From: Luteibacter sp. 9135
Lineage (GTDB): Bacteria > Pseudomonadota > Gammaproteobacteria > Xanthomonadales > Rhodanobacteraceae
Reading direction: 5' to 3'
Assembly (NCBI RefSeq): GCF_000745005.1
Contig: NZ_JQNB01000001.1
Location: forward strand, 4,395,501 to 4,459,500
DNA length: 64,000 bases
Shown piece by piece: positions 17,970 through 27,659 of this stretch; the stretch's first letter is position 1; every line of letters begins with the position of its first letter. The position numbers and the translations under genes are program-made. Under the pieces are notes generated by a model. The model was not told where the DNA came from. It searched no databases and saw only the letters and a program-made list of their open reading frames with translations.

Positions 17970-18926
17970 TCATGCATCGACAAGTATGGGGTTCATGCCA
18001 AGGGCCTGCCGGGCGGCGATCTCGTCCTGGCGCATCTGAGCGGTCAGGGCGTCGAGGCCGTCGAATTTTTCTTCGTCACGCAGTTTCCGGACGAACTCCA
18101 CGGCGATGCGCATGCCGTAGAGATCGCCGGAGAAGTCGAACAGGTGGGCTTCCAGCAAGGGCTCGGCCACTTCGTTCACGGTGGGCCGGACACCCAGGCT
18201 GGCCACGCCGGGCCAGCTGCACGGGCCTTCGCCCACACCGATGCGCACCGCGAAGATGCCGCGCACGGGGCTGACCCGCTCCGGCAGGTGCACGTTGGCG
18301 GTGGGATAGCCCAGGGTGCGGCCCAGCTGCTTGCCGTACTCCACGTGTCCGTCGATGACGAACGGGCGACCCAGCAGGGTGGCGGCATCGGCGAAACGGC
18401 TTTCGCCCAGCAGCTGGCGCACCCGCGTGGACGACACGCGCTCGCCATCGACGAGCACAGGCGCCACGGCATGGGCCGTGAAGCCCAGCTCGGCGCCCAT
18501 CGACTGCAGCAGGGCGAAATCGCCGCCGCGACGATGGCCGAAACGGAAGTCCTCGCCCACCCACACCTCACGGGCGGCCAGACGCTCGACGATGACGCGA
18601 CGGACGAAGTCCTCGGCGGACATCTGCGTCAGGGCTTCGTCGAAGCGCAGGGAGAGCAATTGATCGATGCCGGCCGCCGTCATGCCTTCCGCCTTCTCGC
18701 GCATGCCCGTCAGGCGCGGCACAGGCTCCTTCGAGAAGAAGGCACGGGGCAGCGGCTCGAAGGTGATGACCGCGGGGACCAGACCCTGGGCCTCGGCGCG
18801 CTGGCGCACTTCGGCAAGGATGGCCTGGTGACCGAGGTGTAGCCCGTCGAAGGCGCCGATCGCCACGACGCTGCCCTGGGGGGCGAGGCACGGGCCGTCG
18901 ACGTCGCGGTGCAGTTGCAACGTCAT
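17970..18926 (-). CDS. ribF: Bifunctional riboflavin kinase/FAD synthetase
   Basis: 318 residues from ATG 18926 (MTLQLHRDVDG). The N-terminal FAD synthetase domain has IGAFDGLHLGHQAIL, a nucleotidyltransferase H-x-G-H motif. The C-terminal flavokinase domain has LGRTLGYPTANVHLPER and G-V-A-S-L-G-V-R-P-T, then L-E-A-H-L-F-D-F. It converts riboflavin to FMN and FAD. It is placed between murJ and ileS, as is common in proteobacteria. No FMN riboswitch is evident in the 99 bp upstream. Confidence 0.97.
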   Translation of the reverse strand: MTLQLHRDVDGPCLAPQGSVVAIGAFDGLHLGHQAILAEVRQRAEAQGLVPAVITFEPLPRAFFSKEPVPRLTGMREKAEGMTAAGIDQLLSLRFDEALTQMSAEDFVRRVIVERLAAREVWVGEDFRFGHRRGGDFALLQSMGAELGFTAHAVAPVLVDGERVSSTRVRQLLGESRFADAATLLGRPFVIDGHVEYGKQLGRTLGYPTANVHLPERVSPVRGIFAVRIGVGEGPCSWPGVASLGVRPTVNEVAEPLLEAHLFDFSGDLYGMRIAVEFVRKLRDEEKFDGLDALTAQMRQDEIAARQALGMNPILVDA

Positions 18927-19025
18927 GCGTGGTCGCCCTGGAATCGATGCGGAATAAAAGCCATCGGGCCAGTATAGCGGCCCCGTTGCGCCGCACAATG
19001 CGACGCGGGAACGCCGCGGGGCCCG

Positions 19026-20633
19026 TCAGCGCGCCCGCAGGTCGCGCAGGCGGAATCCGAGGGCGAAGAGCGCCGTGACGTAGGCGCCACCGCCGGCGGC
19101 GACCAGGATGGCGAGGTGCCCCACCCGCTCCCACTTCTCCACGTCGCTCCACTCCGGCCACACGTGCAGGCCCACCAGCAGCACCACGATCATCGCGGCG
19201 CAGGCCACCGCCAGGCGGACCAAGTGCCGGCCCCATCCCGGCTGCCGCGTATAGACGCCAGCCTTGCCCAGCCAGCGCCACAGCAACAGCAGGTTGATGT
19301 AGCTGGCCAGGGCGCTGGCCATGCCCAGTGCCATGTGCAGCCCCGGGATGGTCGCCAGCGCCGCCATCCAGGAGCCCGCTTTCTGCGCCGGGGTGGCCCA
19401 GAGAAAAAACAGCAGGCCAAGGAAAGCGACGTTGAACACCATGTTGGCCACCAGCGAGGCCACGCCCGCGCGGACCGGCGTGCGGGTGTCCTTGCGGGCG
19501 TAGAAGGCCGGCAACACCACCTTGACCAAGGCGAACGCCGGCAGGCCGAAGCTCAACGCGGAGATCGACATCGACGCCATCTTCGTGTCGAACGCCGTGA
19601 AACGGCCGTGCTGGAAAATGGTCGCCACCAGGGGGAACGACAGGATCATCAGGGCGAACATGGCCGGCACCGCGATCAGCAGCGTGGTACGCAGGCCCCA
19701 GTCGAGGGCGCGGGAGAAGCCGTCCTTATCGGTGGCCACATGGTGGCGCGACAGCGAAGGCAGGATGACGGTGCCCAGCGCAACCCCGAACACGCCCAGC
19801 GGCAGCTCGAGGAAGCGGTCGGCCTGGGACAGCCAGCTCTGCGAGCCGGCGATCAGCAGCGAAGCGATCACCGTATCCAGCAGCAGGTTGATCTGCGCCA
19901 CGGACGATCCGAACAGAGTCGGCACCATCAGCGTCATGATCCGGCGCACCTCCGGCGAGCGCCAGCCCCAGCGCGGCAGCGCCAGCAGGTCCAGCCGTTT
20001 CAGCGTGGGCAGCTGGAACACCAGTTGCAGGAAACCGGCAACCAGGATAGCCCAGCCCATCGCCATGATCGGCGTCTGCAGGCGCGGCGCGAGCCACAGG
20101 GCGCCCGCGATCATGCACAGGTTGAGGATCACCGGGGTGAGCGCCGGCAGGCCGAAGCGGTGGAAACTGTTCAATGCGCCGCCGCTCAACGCGGTGAGCG
20201 AGACGAACAGCAGGAAGGGAAAGGTCAGGCGCAGCAGGTTCACCGTGAGATCGAACTTGCCCGCGGAGTCCACCGCGCCAGGCGAAAACAGCGCGGTGAC
20301 CTGCGGCGCGAAGACCACCCCCAGCGCCACGACCACCAGCAGCACGCCACCCAGCGTGCCGGACGTCCGCGCCATCAGGTCCTTCAGGTCCGCGTGCGGC
20401 CGGGTTTCCTTGACCTCGGTGAACACGGGCACGAAGGCGGTGGAGAACGAGCCCTCCGCGAACAGACGGCGCATGAAGTTGGGGATGCGAAAGGCCACCC
20501 AGAAGGCATCCGTGGCGGCGTTGGCACCGAACGACGCGTTGATCGCCATGTCGCGTACCAGGCCGAGCACGCGAGAGATCATGGTCATGCCGCTGAAGGA
20601 CAGCATGCCGCGAAGAAGACTGGGGGTTTTCAT
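19026..20633 (-). CDS. murJ: Lipid II flippase MurJ (MviN)
   Basis: 535 residues from ATG 20633 (MKTPSLLRGMLSFSGMTMIS). The N-terminal signature S-R-V-L-G-L-V-R-D and N-A-A-T-D-A-F-x-V-A-F-R-I-P-N, and the later F-x-x-G-x-F-T-x-x-D-T pattern (F-Q-H-G-R-F-T-A-F-D-T), identify the MviN branch of the MOP superfamily. About fourteen membrane helices are expected. It moves lipid II across the inner membrane for peptidoglycan synthesis. It is divergent from rpsT, 200 bp apart. Confidence 0.97.
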   Translation of the reverse strand: MKTPSLLRGMLSFSGMTMISRVLGLVRDMAINASFGANAATDAFWVAFRIPNFMRRLFAEGSFSTAFVPVFTEVKETRPHADLKDLMARTSGTLGGVLLVVVALGVVFAPQVTALFSPGAVDSAGKFDLTVNLLRLTFPFLLFVSLTALSGGALNSFHRFGLPALTPVILNLCMIAGALWLAPRLQTPIMAMGWAILVAGFLQLVFQLPTLKRLDLLALPRWGWRSPEVRRIMTLMVPTLFGSSVAQINLLLDTVIASLLIAGSQSWLSQADRFLELPLGVFGVALGTVILPSLSRHHVATDKDGFSRALDWGLRTTLLIAVPAMFALMILSFPLVATIFQHGRFTAFDTKMASMSISALSFGLPAFALVKVVLPAFYARKDTRTPVRAGVASLVANMVFNVAFLGLLFFLWATPAQKAGSWMAALATIPGLHMALGMASALASYINLLLLWRWLGKAGVYTRQPGWGRHLVRLAVACAAMIVVLLVGLHVWPEWSDVEKWERVGHLAILVAAGGGAYVTALFALGFRLRDLRAR

Positions 20634-20763
20634 CCGTGCCGGGGGTTGCCTAAACGCGTAGTTTGACAGCGGCGACCGGGCGGAGGACAGTCCACCTTCT
20701 GGAAATTTCCGGGCGGTCACCGCCGGATCGCCCGACGGGCCTGCCCGTGCGGGCCCTAAGCTA

Positions 20764-20792
20764 TTGACGCGCCCCGGCTTTGGCCTCAAAAT
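20764..20792 (+). promoter_or_regulatory. Candidate sigma-70 promoter of rpsT
   Basis: TTGACG at 20764-20769 and CAAAAT at 20787-20792, 17 bp apart, lie 42 bp upstream of the rpsT start. The -35 matches five of six consensus bases and the -10 four of six. Confidence 0.5.
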
Positions 20793-20833
20793 GGGCGTCT
20801 TTCTTAAAACCAACCGAACTCTGGAGCTTCACC

Positions 20834-21097
20834 TTGGCCAACATCAAGTCCGCGAAGAAGCGTGCGCGTCAGTCGGAGCAGCGCCGTCTGCGCAACGTCA
20901 GCGCGCGTTCCATGGTGCGTTCCGCACTGAAGAAGGTCGTCAAGGCGATCGACGCCAAGGACAAGGCAAGCGCAGTCAGCGCGTACGCCATCGCCGTGCC
21001 GGTGATGGATCGTTACGCTGCCCGCGGCCTGATCCACAAGAACAAGGCAGCTCGCCATAAGAGCCGCCTGAACGCGAAGATCCGCGACCTGGCGTAA
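20834..21097 (+). CDS. rpsT: 30S ribosomal protein S20
   Basis: 87 residues beginning at TTG 20834 (product [10 protein letters not shown]). GGAG at 20823-20826 is a ribosome binding site at the right distance, and the conserved S20 N-terminus starts exactly here, so the longer in-frame ATG starts are rejected. A UUG start is also used for S20 in E. coli, where it allows autogenous translational control; whether the same control works here is inference. The middle holds [11 protein letters not shown], typical of S20. It binds 16S rRNA in the small subunit body. Confidence 0.97.
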   Translation: MANIKSAKKRARQSEQRRLRNVSARSMVRSALKKVVKAIDAKDKASAVSAYAIAVPVMDRYAARGLIHKNKAARHKSRLNAKIRDLA

Positions 21098-21122
21098 GCC
21101 TGCGCGACATCGCTGTTTACGG

Positions 21123-21148
21123 AAAAGCCGGCGAAAGCCGGCTTTTTT
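21123..21148 (+). terminator. Rho-independent terminator of rpsT
   Basis: AAGCCGGC and GCCGGCTT pair around a GAAA tetraloop, followed by a run of six T residues, 26 bp after the rpsT stop codon. Confidence 0.92.
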
Positions 21149-21170
21149 GTGTGCGTTTCAGGGGTATCGC

Positions 21171-21226
21171 GTGGATCGTGGATCGTGGATCGTGGATCGT
21201 GGATCGTGGATCGTGGATCGTGGATC
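21171..21226. repeat. Heptamer tandem repeat, eight copies of GTGGATC
   Basis: Eight perfect head-to-tail copies of the 7-bp unit GTGGATC fill 56 bp between the rpsT terminator and a REP palindrome. Each unit contains GATC. The last unit overlaps the left arm of the REP by three bases. The 7-bp length is not a multiple of three, so copy-number change would shift any frame, but no gene crosses it. Confidence 0.95.
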
Positions 21227-21296
21227 GCGCACATCGTGCGCTCCTACATGGCCAGATGATGCGTCACGCGCTGTAGGAGCGCACGATGTGCGCGAT
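21224..21296. repeat. GTAG-type REP pair (inverted, 24-bp arms)
   Basis: Arms 21224-21247 and 21273-21296 are perfect 24-bp inverted copies separated by 25 bp. Each arm carries the GTAGG head and a short internal palindrome (GCGCACGATGTGCGC). This is the architecture of GTAG REP elements, which in Stenotrophomonas and relatives are moved by RAYT transposases. It lies in the 259-bp gap between rpsT and the end of obgE, and may act as an mRNA 3'-end hairpin. Confidence 0.9.
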
Positions 21297-21356
21297 AGGC
21301 CGGCACGACGCAAAACGACGCCCCGGCAATACCGCACCCACTACGCCACCCCCGCG

Positions 21357-22457
<1,101 letters not shown>

Positions 22458-22466
22458 TTACAAACG

Positions 22467-22490
22467 AAAAGCCCCGCCGTGGGCGGGGCC
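22467..22490 (-). terminator. Terminator or attenuator between rpmA and obgE
   Basis: GCCCCGCC (22471-22478) pairs with GGCGGGGC (22482-22489) around a 3-nt loop. On the minus strand the hairpin is followed by TTTTCG. It lies 23 bp after the rpmA stop codon and should reduce read-through into obgE, letting ribosomal protein genes be expressed more than the GTPase. Confidence 0.75.
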
Positions 22491-22512
22491 TTCGTTATCG
22501 CGTCGGAAAGGC

Positions 22513-22770
22513 TTACGCCTGGACGACGTCGACGAACTTGCGACCCTTGTCGCCGCGGGTCTTGAAGGCAACCGTGCCATCGACCAGCGCGAACAGGGTG
22601 TGGTCGCGGCCGAGGCCGACGCCCACGCCAGCGTGGAACTTGGTGCCACGCTGACGAACGATGATGTTGCCGGCTTCCACAGCCTGGCCGCCATAGATCT
22701 TCACACCGAGATACTTCGGGTTCGAATCGCGACCGTTACGGCTGGAACCTACGCCTTTCTTATGTGCCAT
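22513..22770 (-). CDS. rpmA: 50S ribosomal protein L27
   Basis: 85 residues. The N-terminus [20 protein letters not shown] is typical of L27 without the cleaved leader of Firmicutes, followed by [19 protein letters not shown] and [12 protein letters not shown]. Its N-terminal tail reaches the peptidyl transferase centre. It lies 20 bp downstream of rplU in the same operon. Confidence 0.98.
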   Translation of the reverse strand: MAHKKGVGSSRNGRDSNPKYLGVKIYGGQAVEAGNIIVRQRGTKFHAGVGVGLGRDHTLFALVDGTVAFKTRGDKGRKFVDVVQA

Positions 22771-22790
22771 GACTCATATCCTCCGGCAGA

Positions 22791-23105
22791 TCAGGCGTTG
22801 ATGCCCGTGATCTCGATTTCGGTGTAATGCTGACGATGTCCCTGCGTGCGCTTGTAATGCTTGCGACGACGGAACTTGACGATGCGGATCTTATCCGCGC
22901 GACCGTGGGCGCGAATCTTCGCGCTGACGGTGGCACCGGCGACCAACGGGGCGCCGACGGTGATCGACTCGCCTTCGCCCACCAGGAGGACCTGGTCGAA
23001 CTGGACGGTGGAATCGACTTCAGCGGTGAGCAGCTCGACGCGCAGGACTTCGCCTGCCATCACACGATACTGCTTGCCACCGGTCTTGATGACTGCGTAG
23101 CTCAT
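22791..23105 (-). CDS. rplU: 50S ribosomal protein L21
   Basis: 104 residues. The start [19 protein letters not shown] and the end [23 protein letters not shown] are standard for L21, which binds 23S rRNA. It is the first gene of rplU-rpmA-(obgE), transcribed from the promoter at 23168-23197 with a leader of roughly 55 nt. Confidence 0.98.
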   Translation of the reverse strand: MSYAVIKTGGKQYRVMAGEVLRVELLTAEVDSTVQFDQVLLVGEGESITVGAPLVAGATVSAKIRAHGRADKIRIVKFRRRKHYKRTQGHRQHYTEIEITGINA

Positions 23106-23167
23106 GGTTATTTCCTGTTGCTGATTATGTAGTTCTTTTTAGGTGTTACGGGTCGTGCGAACTGCCA

Positions 23168-23197
23168 ATTATAGCCAGTGGGAAAAGGCCAGGTCAA
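23168..23197 (-). promoter_or_regulatory. Near-consensus sigma-70 promoter of rplU-rpmA
   Basis: Read on the minus strand: TTGACC (23197-23192), an 18-bp spacer, then a perfect TATAAT (23173-23168), 63 bp upstream of the rplU start codon. It is the best promoter match noticed in the window and fits the high expression expected of ribosomal protein genes. Confidence 0.85.
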
Positions 23198-23205
23198 TCA
23201 GAGGG

Positions 23206-23380
23206 GTAGGAGCGCACACCCAAGGGTAGGAGCGCACGATGTGCGCGAAAAGCCGACAAAGCGATGACGAGGCACCCTTCAAGGCCCAGGGCCCGGGGCC
23301 CAGGCTCCGGGCATCAGCCACAGGCCCGGCGCCATTCCGGGCCATTGCGTGCCCCTTTCGCGCACATCGTGCGCTCCTAC
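23206..23380. repeat. GTAG-type REP cluster (one partial copy, two inverted full copies)
   Basis: A truncated copy (23206-23217, head GTAGGAGCGCAC only), a full copy at 23226-23248 and an inverted full copy at 23358-23380 bracket about 110 bp. The full copies have the same core as the element at 21224-21296. The cluster fills the gap between the rplU promoter and the stop codon of the DUF2059 gene, both on the minus strand. No gene is seen in it. Confidence 0.88.
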
Positions 23381-23396
23381 ACCCCCCTTTGGGGCG

Positions 23397-23918
23397 TTAT
23401 TTCTTCTTGGAGGGGGCGGGCGCAGGCGCCGGAGCCGGCTTGGCGGCGGCGCCGGCCGCCGGGCACTGGCCCTGGGCGTTGAGGGTACCCTGGGTCTGCA
23501 GCTGGGCGATCATCTGCTGGCCGCGTTCCTGGCCCCACTGCTTGCCGATCTGCATGCCCTCGGCCATGGTCGCGGGCATCTGGGTGATGACTTTCTGGCC
23601 CAGGGGCGAGCGATAGAACTTCAGCAGGCCGTCGATATCCTCGGCGGTGAAGTGCTTCTGGTAGACGGGGACCATCCGGCCGATCAGCTGGTTGGTGGCG
23701 TTGGCGTCCACGAAGCCCTGCCAGTAGCTGGCCGGCACGCAGGGCAGTGCGTTCTGCATCACGCCCGCCATCTGGCTGTTCATCTGGCTGAGCATCCGCC
23801 CCATGCCCACGGCATCCATCAGCTGGCGCACCTGCTGCTCGCTCGGCGCGGCGGCCATCGCCTGGCCCGTACAAACCGCCAGCACCAGGCCGGCCGCGAT
23901 CCCTGTCCACTTACGCAT
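23397..23918 (-). CDS. Periplasmic DUF2059-domain protein
   Basis: 173 residues from ATG 23918, with GAGGAA upstream. Sec signal peptide [20 protein letters not shown], cleaved near A-M-A/A. The mature part has the DUF2059 pattern: [20 protein letters not shown] near residue 95, preceded by a helical region rich in Met and Gln. The C-terminus is an Ala/Pro/Lys tail (about residues 150-173). The function of DUF2059 is unknown. An alternative longer frame back to 24275 is antisense to uvrA and is rejected. Confidence 0.85.
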   Translation of the reverse strand: MRKWTGIAAGLVLAVCTGQAMAAAPSEQQVRQLMDAVGMGRMLSQMNSQMAGVMQNALPCVPASYWQGFVDANATNQLIGRMVPVYQKHFTAEDIDGLLKFYRSPLGQKVITQMPATMAEGMQIGKQWGQERGQQMIAQLQTQGTLNAQGQCPAAGAAAKPAPAPAPAPSKKK

Positions 23919-24144
23919 GGGTGTATTCCTCTTCGGATGGATGGTCACCCCTCCCCGGGGCAGCGGCCATGGTAGCCGAGTCGGGCAGCCCCGCTGCGCC
24001 CGCCTTCGGCAGGGCTCACGACACCCACCGGAGCAGCACCGACCACCCCCGCACAACTGCTGTGATGAACCGTCAAAAGTCGACGCTGAATGAAGGCGGA
24101 AAACCCTTGGTATAGTCCGGGGCTTCCCCCATTTATGTAGGCAC

Positions 24145-27100
24145 ATGGACAGCATTCGCATCCGCGGCGCCCGCACGCACAATCTCAAGAATATCGACCT
24201 CGACCTGCCCCGGGACAAGCTCATTGTCATCACGGGACTGTCCGGTTCGGGCAAATCCTCGCTGGCTTTCGACACGATCTATGCCGAAGGCCAGCGTCGC
24301 TACGTCGAGTCGCTGTCCGCCTACGCGCGGCAGTTCCTCTCGATGATGGAAAAGCCCGACGTGGACACGATCGAAGGCCTCTCGCCGGCCATTTCGATCG
24401 AGCAGAAGTCGACGTCCCATAACCCCCGCTCCACCGTCGGTACGATCACCGAGGTGTACGACTACCTGCGCCTGCTCTACGCGCGCGTCGGCACCCCGCG
24501 TTGCCCGACCCACGCCATTCCGCTGGAGGCCCAGACGGTCAGCCAGATGGTGGACACGGCGATGGCGCTGGACCCCGAAAAGCGCTGGATGCTGCTGGCC
24601 CCGGTCATCCGTGAACGCAAGGGCGAACACGTCCAGGTCTTCGACCAGCTGCGGGCCCAGGGCTTCGTCCGCGCGCGCGTAGACGGCGAGGTGTACGACC
24701 TGGATGCCGTGCCGCCCCTGACGCTGCGCCAGAAGCACACCATCGAGGCGGTGATCGACCGCTTCCGCCCGCGCGACGACATCAAGCAGCGCCTGGCCGA
24801 GTCGTTCGAGACCGCCTTGCGCCTGGGCGACGGCATCGTGGTGCTGGTGGACATGGACGACCGCAAGGCCGACGAGCAGCTGTTCTCGTCGCGCTACTCG
24901 TGCCCCCTTTGCGATTACTCGCTGCCGGAACTCGAGCCGCGCCTGTTCTCGTTCAACTCACCGGTGGGCGCCTGCCCAACCTGCGACGGCCTGGGCGTGA
25001 CCCAGGTGTTCGACGGCGCGCGGGTAGTCGGCCACCCCGAACTCAGCCTGGCCGGCGGTGCCGTGCGCGGCTGGGATCGCCGCAATGCGCACTATTTCCA
25101 GCTGATCGTGTCGCTGGCCAAATACTACGGCTTCGACCCGGAAACGCCCTGGCGCGAGCTGCCCAAGTCGGTGCAGAACGCCGTGCTCAACGGCTCGGGC
25201 AAGGATGTCATCCCGTTCCGCTATATCACCGAGCGTGGCGGCAAGGTCACCCGCGAGCACAAGTTCGAGGGCATCCTGCCCAATCTCGAGCGCCGCTACC
25301 GCGAGACCGAATCCAACGCCGTCCGTGAGGAACTGGCCCGCTACATTGCCGATCATCCCTGTCCCGACTGCGGCGGCCAGCGGCTGAATCCTTCGGCGCG
25401 CAACGTCTTCGTCGCCGACCAGGCCATTCCGTCGCTCACCTCGCTGGCCATCGACCGCGCCCTGGCCTTCTTCGACGGGCTGAAGCTGCCCGGCTGGCGC
25501 GGCGAGATCGCGGTCAAGATCGTCAAGGAAATCCGCGAGCGGCTGACCTTCCTCAACGACGTGGGGCTCAACTACCTCACGCTGGATCGCCAGGCCGACT
25601 CGCTCTCGGGCGGCGAGGCCCAGCGTATCCGCCTGGCCAGCCAGATCGGTGCCGGCCTGGTGGGCGTGATGTACGTGCTGGACGAGCCGTCCATCGGCCT
25701 GCACCAGCGCGACAACGAACGCCTGCTGGGCACGCTCACCCGACTGCGCGACCTGGGCAATACGGTGATCGTCGTCGAGCACGACGAGGACGCGATCCGC
25801 GCCGCTGACCACATCCTGGACATCGGCCCCGGCGCCGGCGTGCATGGCGGCCATATCGTGGCCGAGGGCACGCTGGCGCAGGTGCTGGCCACGCCGGCCT
25901 CGGTCACCGCCAAGTACCTCACCGGCGAGCGCGGCATCGCCGTGCCCAAGGTGCGGCGTCCGGCGCGCAACGACCAGTGGCTGGAGTTGAAGGGCGCAAC
26001 GGGCAACAACCTCAAGGACGTGGACGTAAGCATTCCCGTCGGTACGTTCACCTGCGTGACCGGTGTATCGGGCTCGGGCAAGTCCACGCTGATCAACGAC
26101 ACGCTCTATCGCCTTGCCGCGATGGAACTCAACGGCGCCGGCGAGCAGCCGGCCGCTTACGAGTCGATCGAAGGCCTGTCGCTGTTCGACAAGGTGGTGG
26201 ACATCGACCAGTCGCCGATCGGACGCACCCCGCGCTCCAACCCGGCAACCTACACGGGCCTGTTCACCCCGCTGCGCGAGCTTTACGCACAGGTGCCGGA
26301 GTCGCGTCAGCGCGGCTACCTGGCGGGACGTTTCAGCTTCAACGTGCGCGGCGGTCGCTGCGAAGCCTGCGAAGGCGACGGCATGATCAAGGTGGAGATG
26401 CACTTCCTTCCGGACGTGTATGTGCCCTGCGACGTCTGCCACGGCAAGCGCTACAACCGCGAAACGCTGGAAGTGCTGTACAAGGGCCACACCATCGCCG
26501 ACGTGCTCGACATGACGGTGGAAGATGCGTTCAAGCTGTTCGAGAACGTGCCGGTGATCGCCCGCAAGCTGGAAACGCTGCGCGCGGTGGGCCTGGATTA
26601 CATCAAGCTCGGCCAGAGCGCCACCACGCTCTCCGGTGGTGAGGCGCAGCGCGTGAAGCTGTCGAAGGAGCTGTCCAAGCGCGACACGGGCAGCACGCTC
26701 TACATCCTTGACGAACCCACCACCGGCCTGCACTTCCACGACATCGAGCAGCTGCTCGAGGTGCTGCACAAACTCGTCGAGCACGGCAACACCGTGGTGG
26801 TGATCGAGCACAACCTCGACGTGATCAAGACGGCCGACTGGCTGGTGGACCTGGGCCCCGAAGGCGGCGCCGGTGGCGGACGCATCCTGGTCAGCGGCAC
26901 GCCGGAAACGGTGGCCGCCACGGCGGAGTCGCACACGGGCAGGTTCCTGAAAACCCACCTGAAACCAGTGCGTGCGCCGGTGCCGAAGGCCGCCCCCAAG
27001 GCGAGCGGAAAGACGCCTGCGAAATCCGTGGCTCCCGCCAAACCGGCCGCGTCGGTAAAGACGGCCGCGGCGAAGAAAACGGCCGCCGTGACGAAAACCA

Positions 27101-27147
27101 GCGCTGCGACGAAGAAAACCGCCACGAAGAAGAAAGCCAAGGCATGA
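24145..27147 (+). CDS. uvrA: Excinuclease ABC subunit A
   Basis: 1000 residues, about 60 longer than E. coli UvrA. The two ABC modules are visible: Walker [10 protein letters not shown] (near 32) and G-V-S-G-S-G-K-S-T (near 640), with signatures S-L-S-G-G-E-A-Q-R and T-L-S-G-G-E-A-Q-R. Zinc-binding cysteines are in C-P-L-C and C-P-T-C (residues about 253-280) and C-E-A-C and C-D-V-C (about 743-770). The extra length is a Lys/Ala-rich tail after about residue 948. It recognises DNA damage with UvrB. I saw no LexA-like CTG-N10-CAG site upstream; TATAGT at 24111-24116 could be a -10 box. Confidence 0.98.
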   Translation: MDSIRIRGARTHNLKNIDLDLPRDKLIVITGLSGSGKSSLAFDTIYAEGQRRYVESLSAYARQFLSMMEKPDVDTIEGLSPAISIEQKSTSHNPRSTVGTITEVYDYLRLLYARVGTPRCPTHAIPLEAQTVSQMVDTAMALDPEKRWMLLAPVIRERKGEHVQVFDQLRAQGFVRARVDGEVYDLDAVPPLTLRQKHTIEAVIDRFRPRDDIKQRLAESFETALRLGDGIVVLVDMDDRKADEQLFSSRYSCPLCDYSLPELEPRLFSFNSPVGACPTCDGLGVTQVFDGARVVGHPELSLAGGAVRGWDRRNAHYFQLIVSLAKYYGFDPETPWRELPKSVQNAVLNGSGKDVIPFRYITERGGKVTREHKFEGILPNLERRYRETESNAVREELARYIADHPCPDCGGQRLNPSARNVFVADQAIPSLTSLAIDRALAFFDGLKLPGWRGEIAVKIVKEIRERLTFLNDVGLNYLTLDRQADSLSGGEAQRIRLASQIGAGLVGVMYVLDEPSIGLHQRDNERLLGTLTRLRDLGNTVIVVEHDEDAIRAADHILDIGPGAGVHGGHIVAEGTLAQVLATPASVTAKYLTGERGIAVPKVRRPARNDQWLELKGATGNNLKDVDVSIPVGTFTCVTGVSGSGKSTLINDTLYRLAAMELNGAGEQPAAYESIEGLSLFDKVVDIDQSPIGRTPRSNPATYTGLFTPLRELYAQVPESRQRGYLAGRFSFNVRGGRCEACEGDGMIKVEMHFLPDVYVPCDVCHGKRYNRETLEVLYKGHTIADVLDMTVEDAFKLFENVPVIARKLETLRAVGLDYIKLGQSATTLSGGEAQRVKLSKELSKRDTGSTLYILDEPTTGLHFHDIEQLLEVLHKLVEHGNTVVVIEHNLDVIKTADWLVDLGPEGGAGGGRILVSGTPETVAATAESHTGRFLKTHLKPVRAPVPKAAPKASGKTPAKSVAPAKPAASVKTAAAKKTAAVTKTSAATKKTATKKKAKA

Positions 27148-27575
27148 CGACCGAGACCCCGACCACGCCCAACCCCGTCTTCATCACCCCGATGGAGGTA
27201 CGCTGGCAAGATCTGGACGCCTACAACCACGTCAACAACGCCAACTACCTCGTGTACCTGCAGGAAGCCCGGATCAAGTGGCTGCAACAATTGCCGGACA
27301 AGTGGTACGGCGAGGACGGTGCGCCAGTCATGGCGCACAGCGAGCTCAACTACCGGCTGCCCATCGAGTGGCCGGCGGATATCCAGATCGAGCTGTATAT
27401 CAACCGCATCGGCAACAGCTCCATGACGGTCGGCCACCGCATCGTGACCAGCGACGACGCCACGAAGATCCATTGCGACGGCAGCGTCACGATGGTCTGG
27501 ATCAGCCCGAAGACCGGCCGCCCGGTGCCGATCCCGCAAGCAATCCGCGATGCGGCGGGCACCCTGCCCGCCTGA
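27144..27575 (+). CDS. Hotdog-fold acyl-CoA thioesterase (YbgC/4HBT type)
   Basis: 143 residues. The N-terminal catalytic motif of the 4-hydroxybenzoyl-CoA thioesterase family is present as [17 protein letters not shown], with the acidic residue Asp and the following N-H-V-N-N. It probably hydrolyses an acyl-CoA thioester in the cytoplasm; the substrate is not predictable. The ATG overlaps the uvrA stop (ATGA), so the two are likely translationally coupled, although no functional link with DNA repair is known. Confidence 0.88.
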   Translation: MTTETPTTPNPVFITPMEVRWQDLDAYNHVNNANYLVYLQEARIKWLQQLPDKWYGEDGAPVMAHSELNYRLPIEWPADIQIELYINRIGNSSMTVGHRIVTSDDATKIHCDGSVTMVWISPKTGRPVPIPQAIRDAAGTLPA

Positions 27576-27659
27576 GCCTGGGCGCGGCGGTTCGCAAGAT
27601 CACGCGCATTCACGAAGGCTATGTATGATTCGGCAGGGTCATCATGGAGAGAGTGAATC

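Noticed and set aside
15126..18842. 1238-codon plus-strand open frame
   Set aside because: Antisense to ileS and ribF, which have full catalytic motifs. The product is rich in Arg, His, Ala and Gly with no domain; this is a common artefact in GC-rich DNA.
18927..19025. FMN riboswitch ahead of ribF
   Set aside because: The 99-bp gap after murJ is too short and shows none of the conserved RFN segments.
19116..20666. 516-codon plus-strand frame
   Set aside because: Antisense to murJ; Gln/His/Arg-rich low-complexity product.
24050..24144. LexA (SOS) box upstream of uvrA
   Set aside because: I looked for CTG-N10-CAG or close variants and found none in the 226-bp gap.
24958..26958. 666-codon minus-strand frame
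   Set aside because: Antisense to uvrA, with composition typical of a shadow frame.
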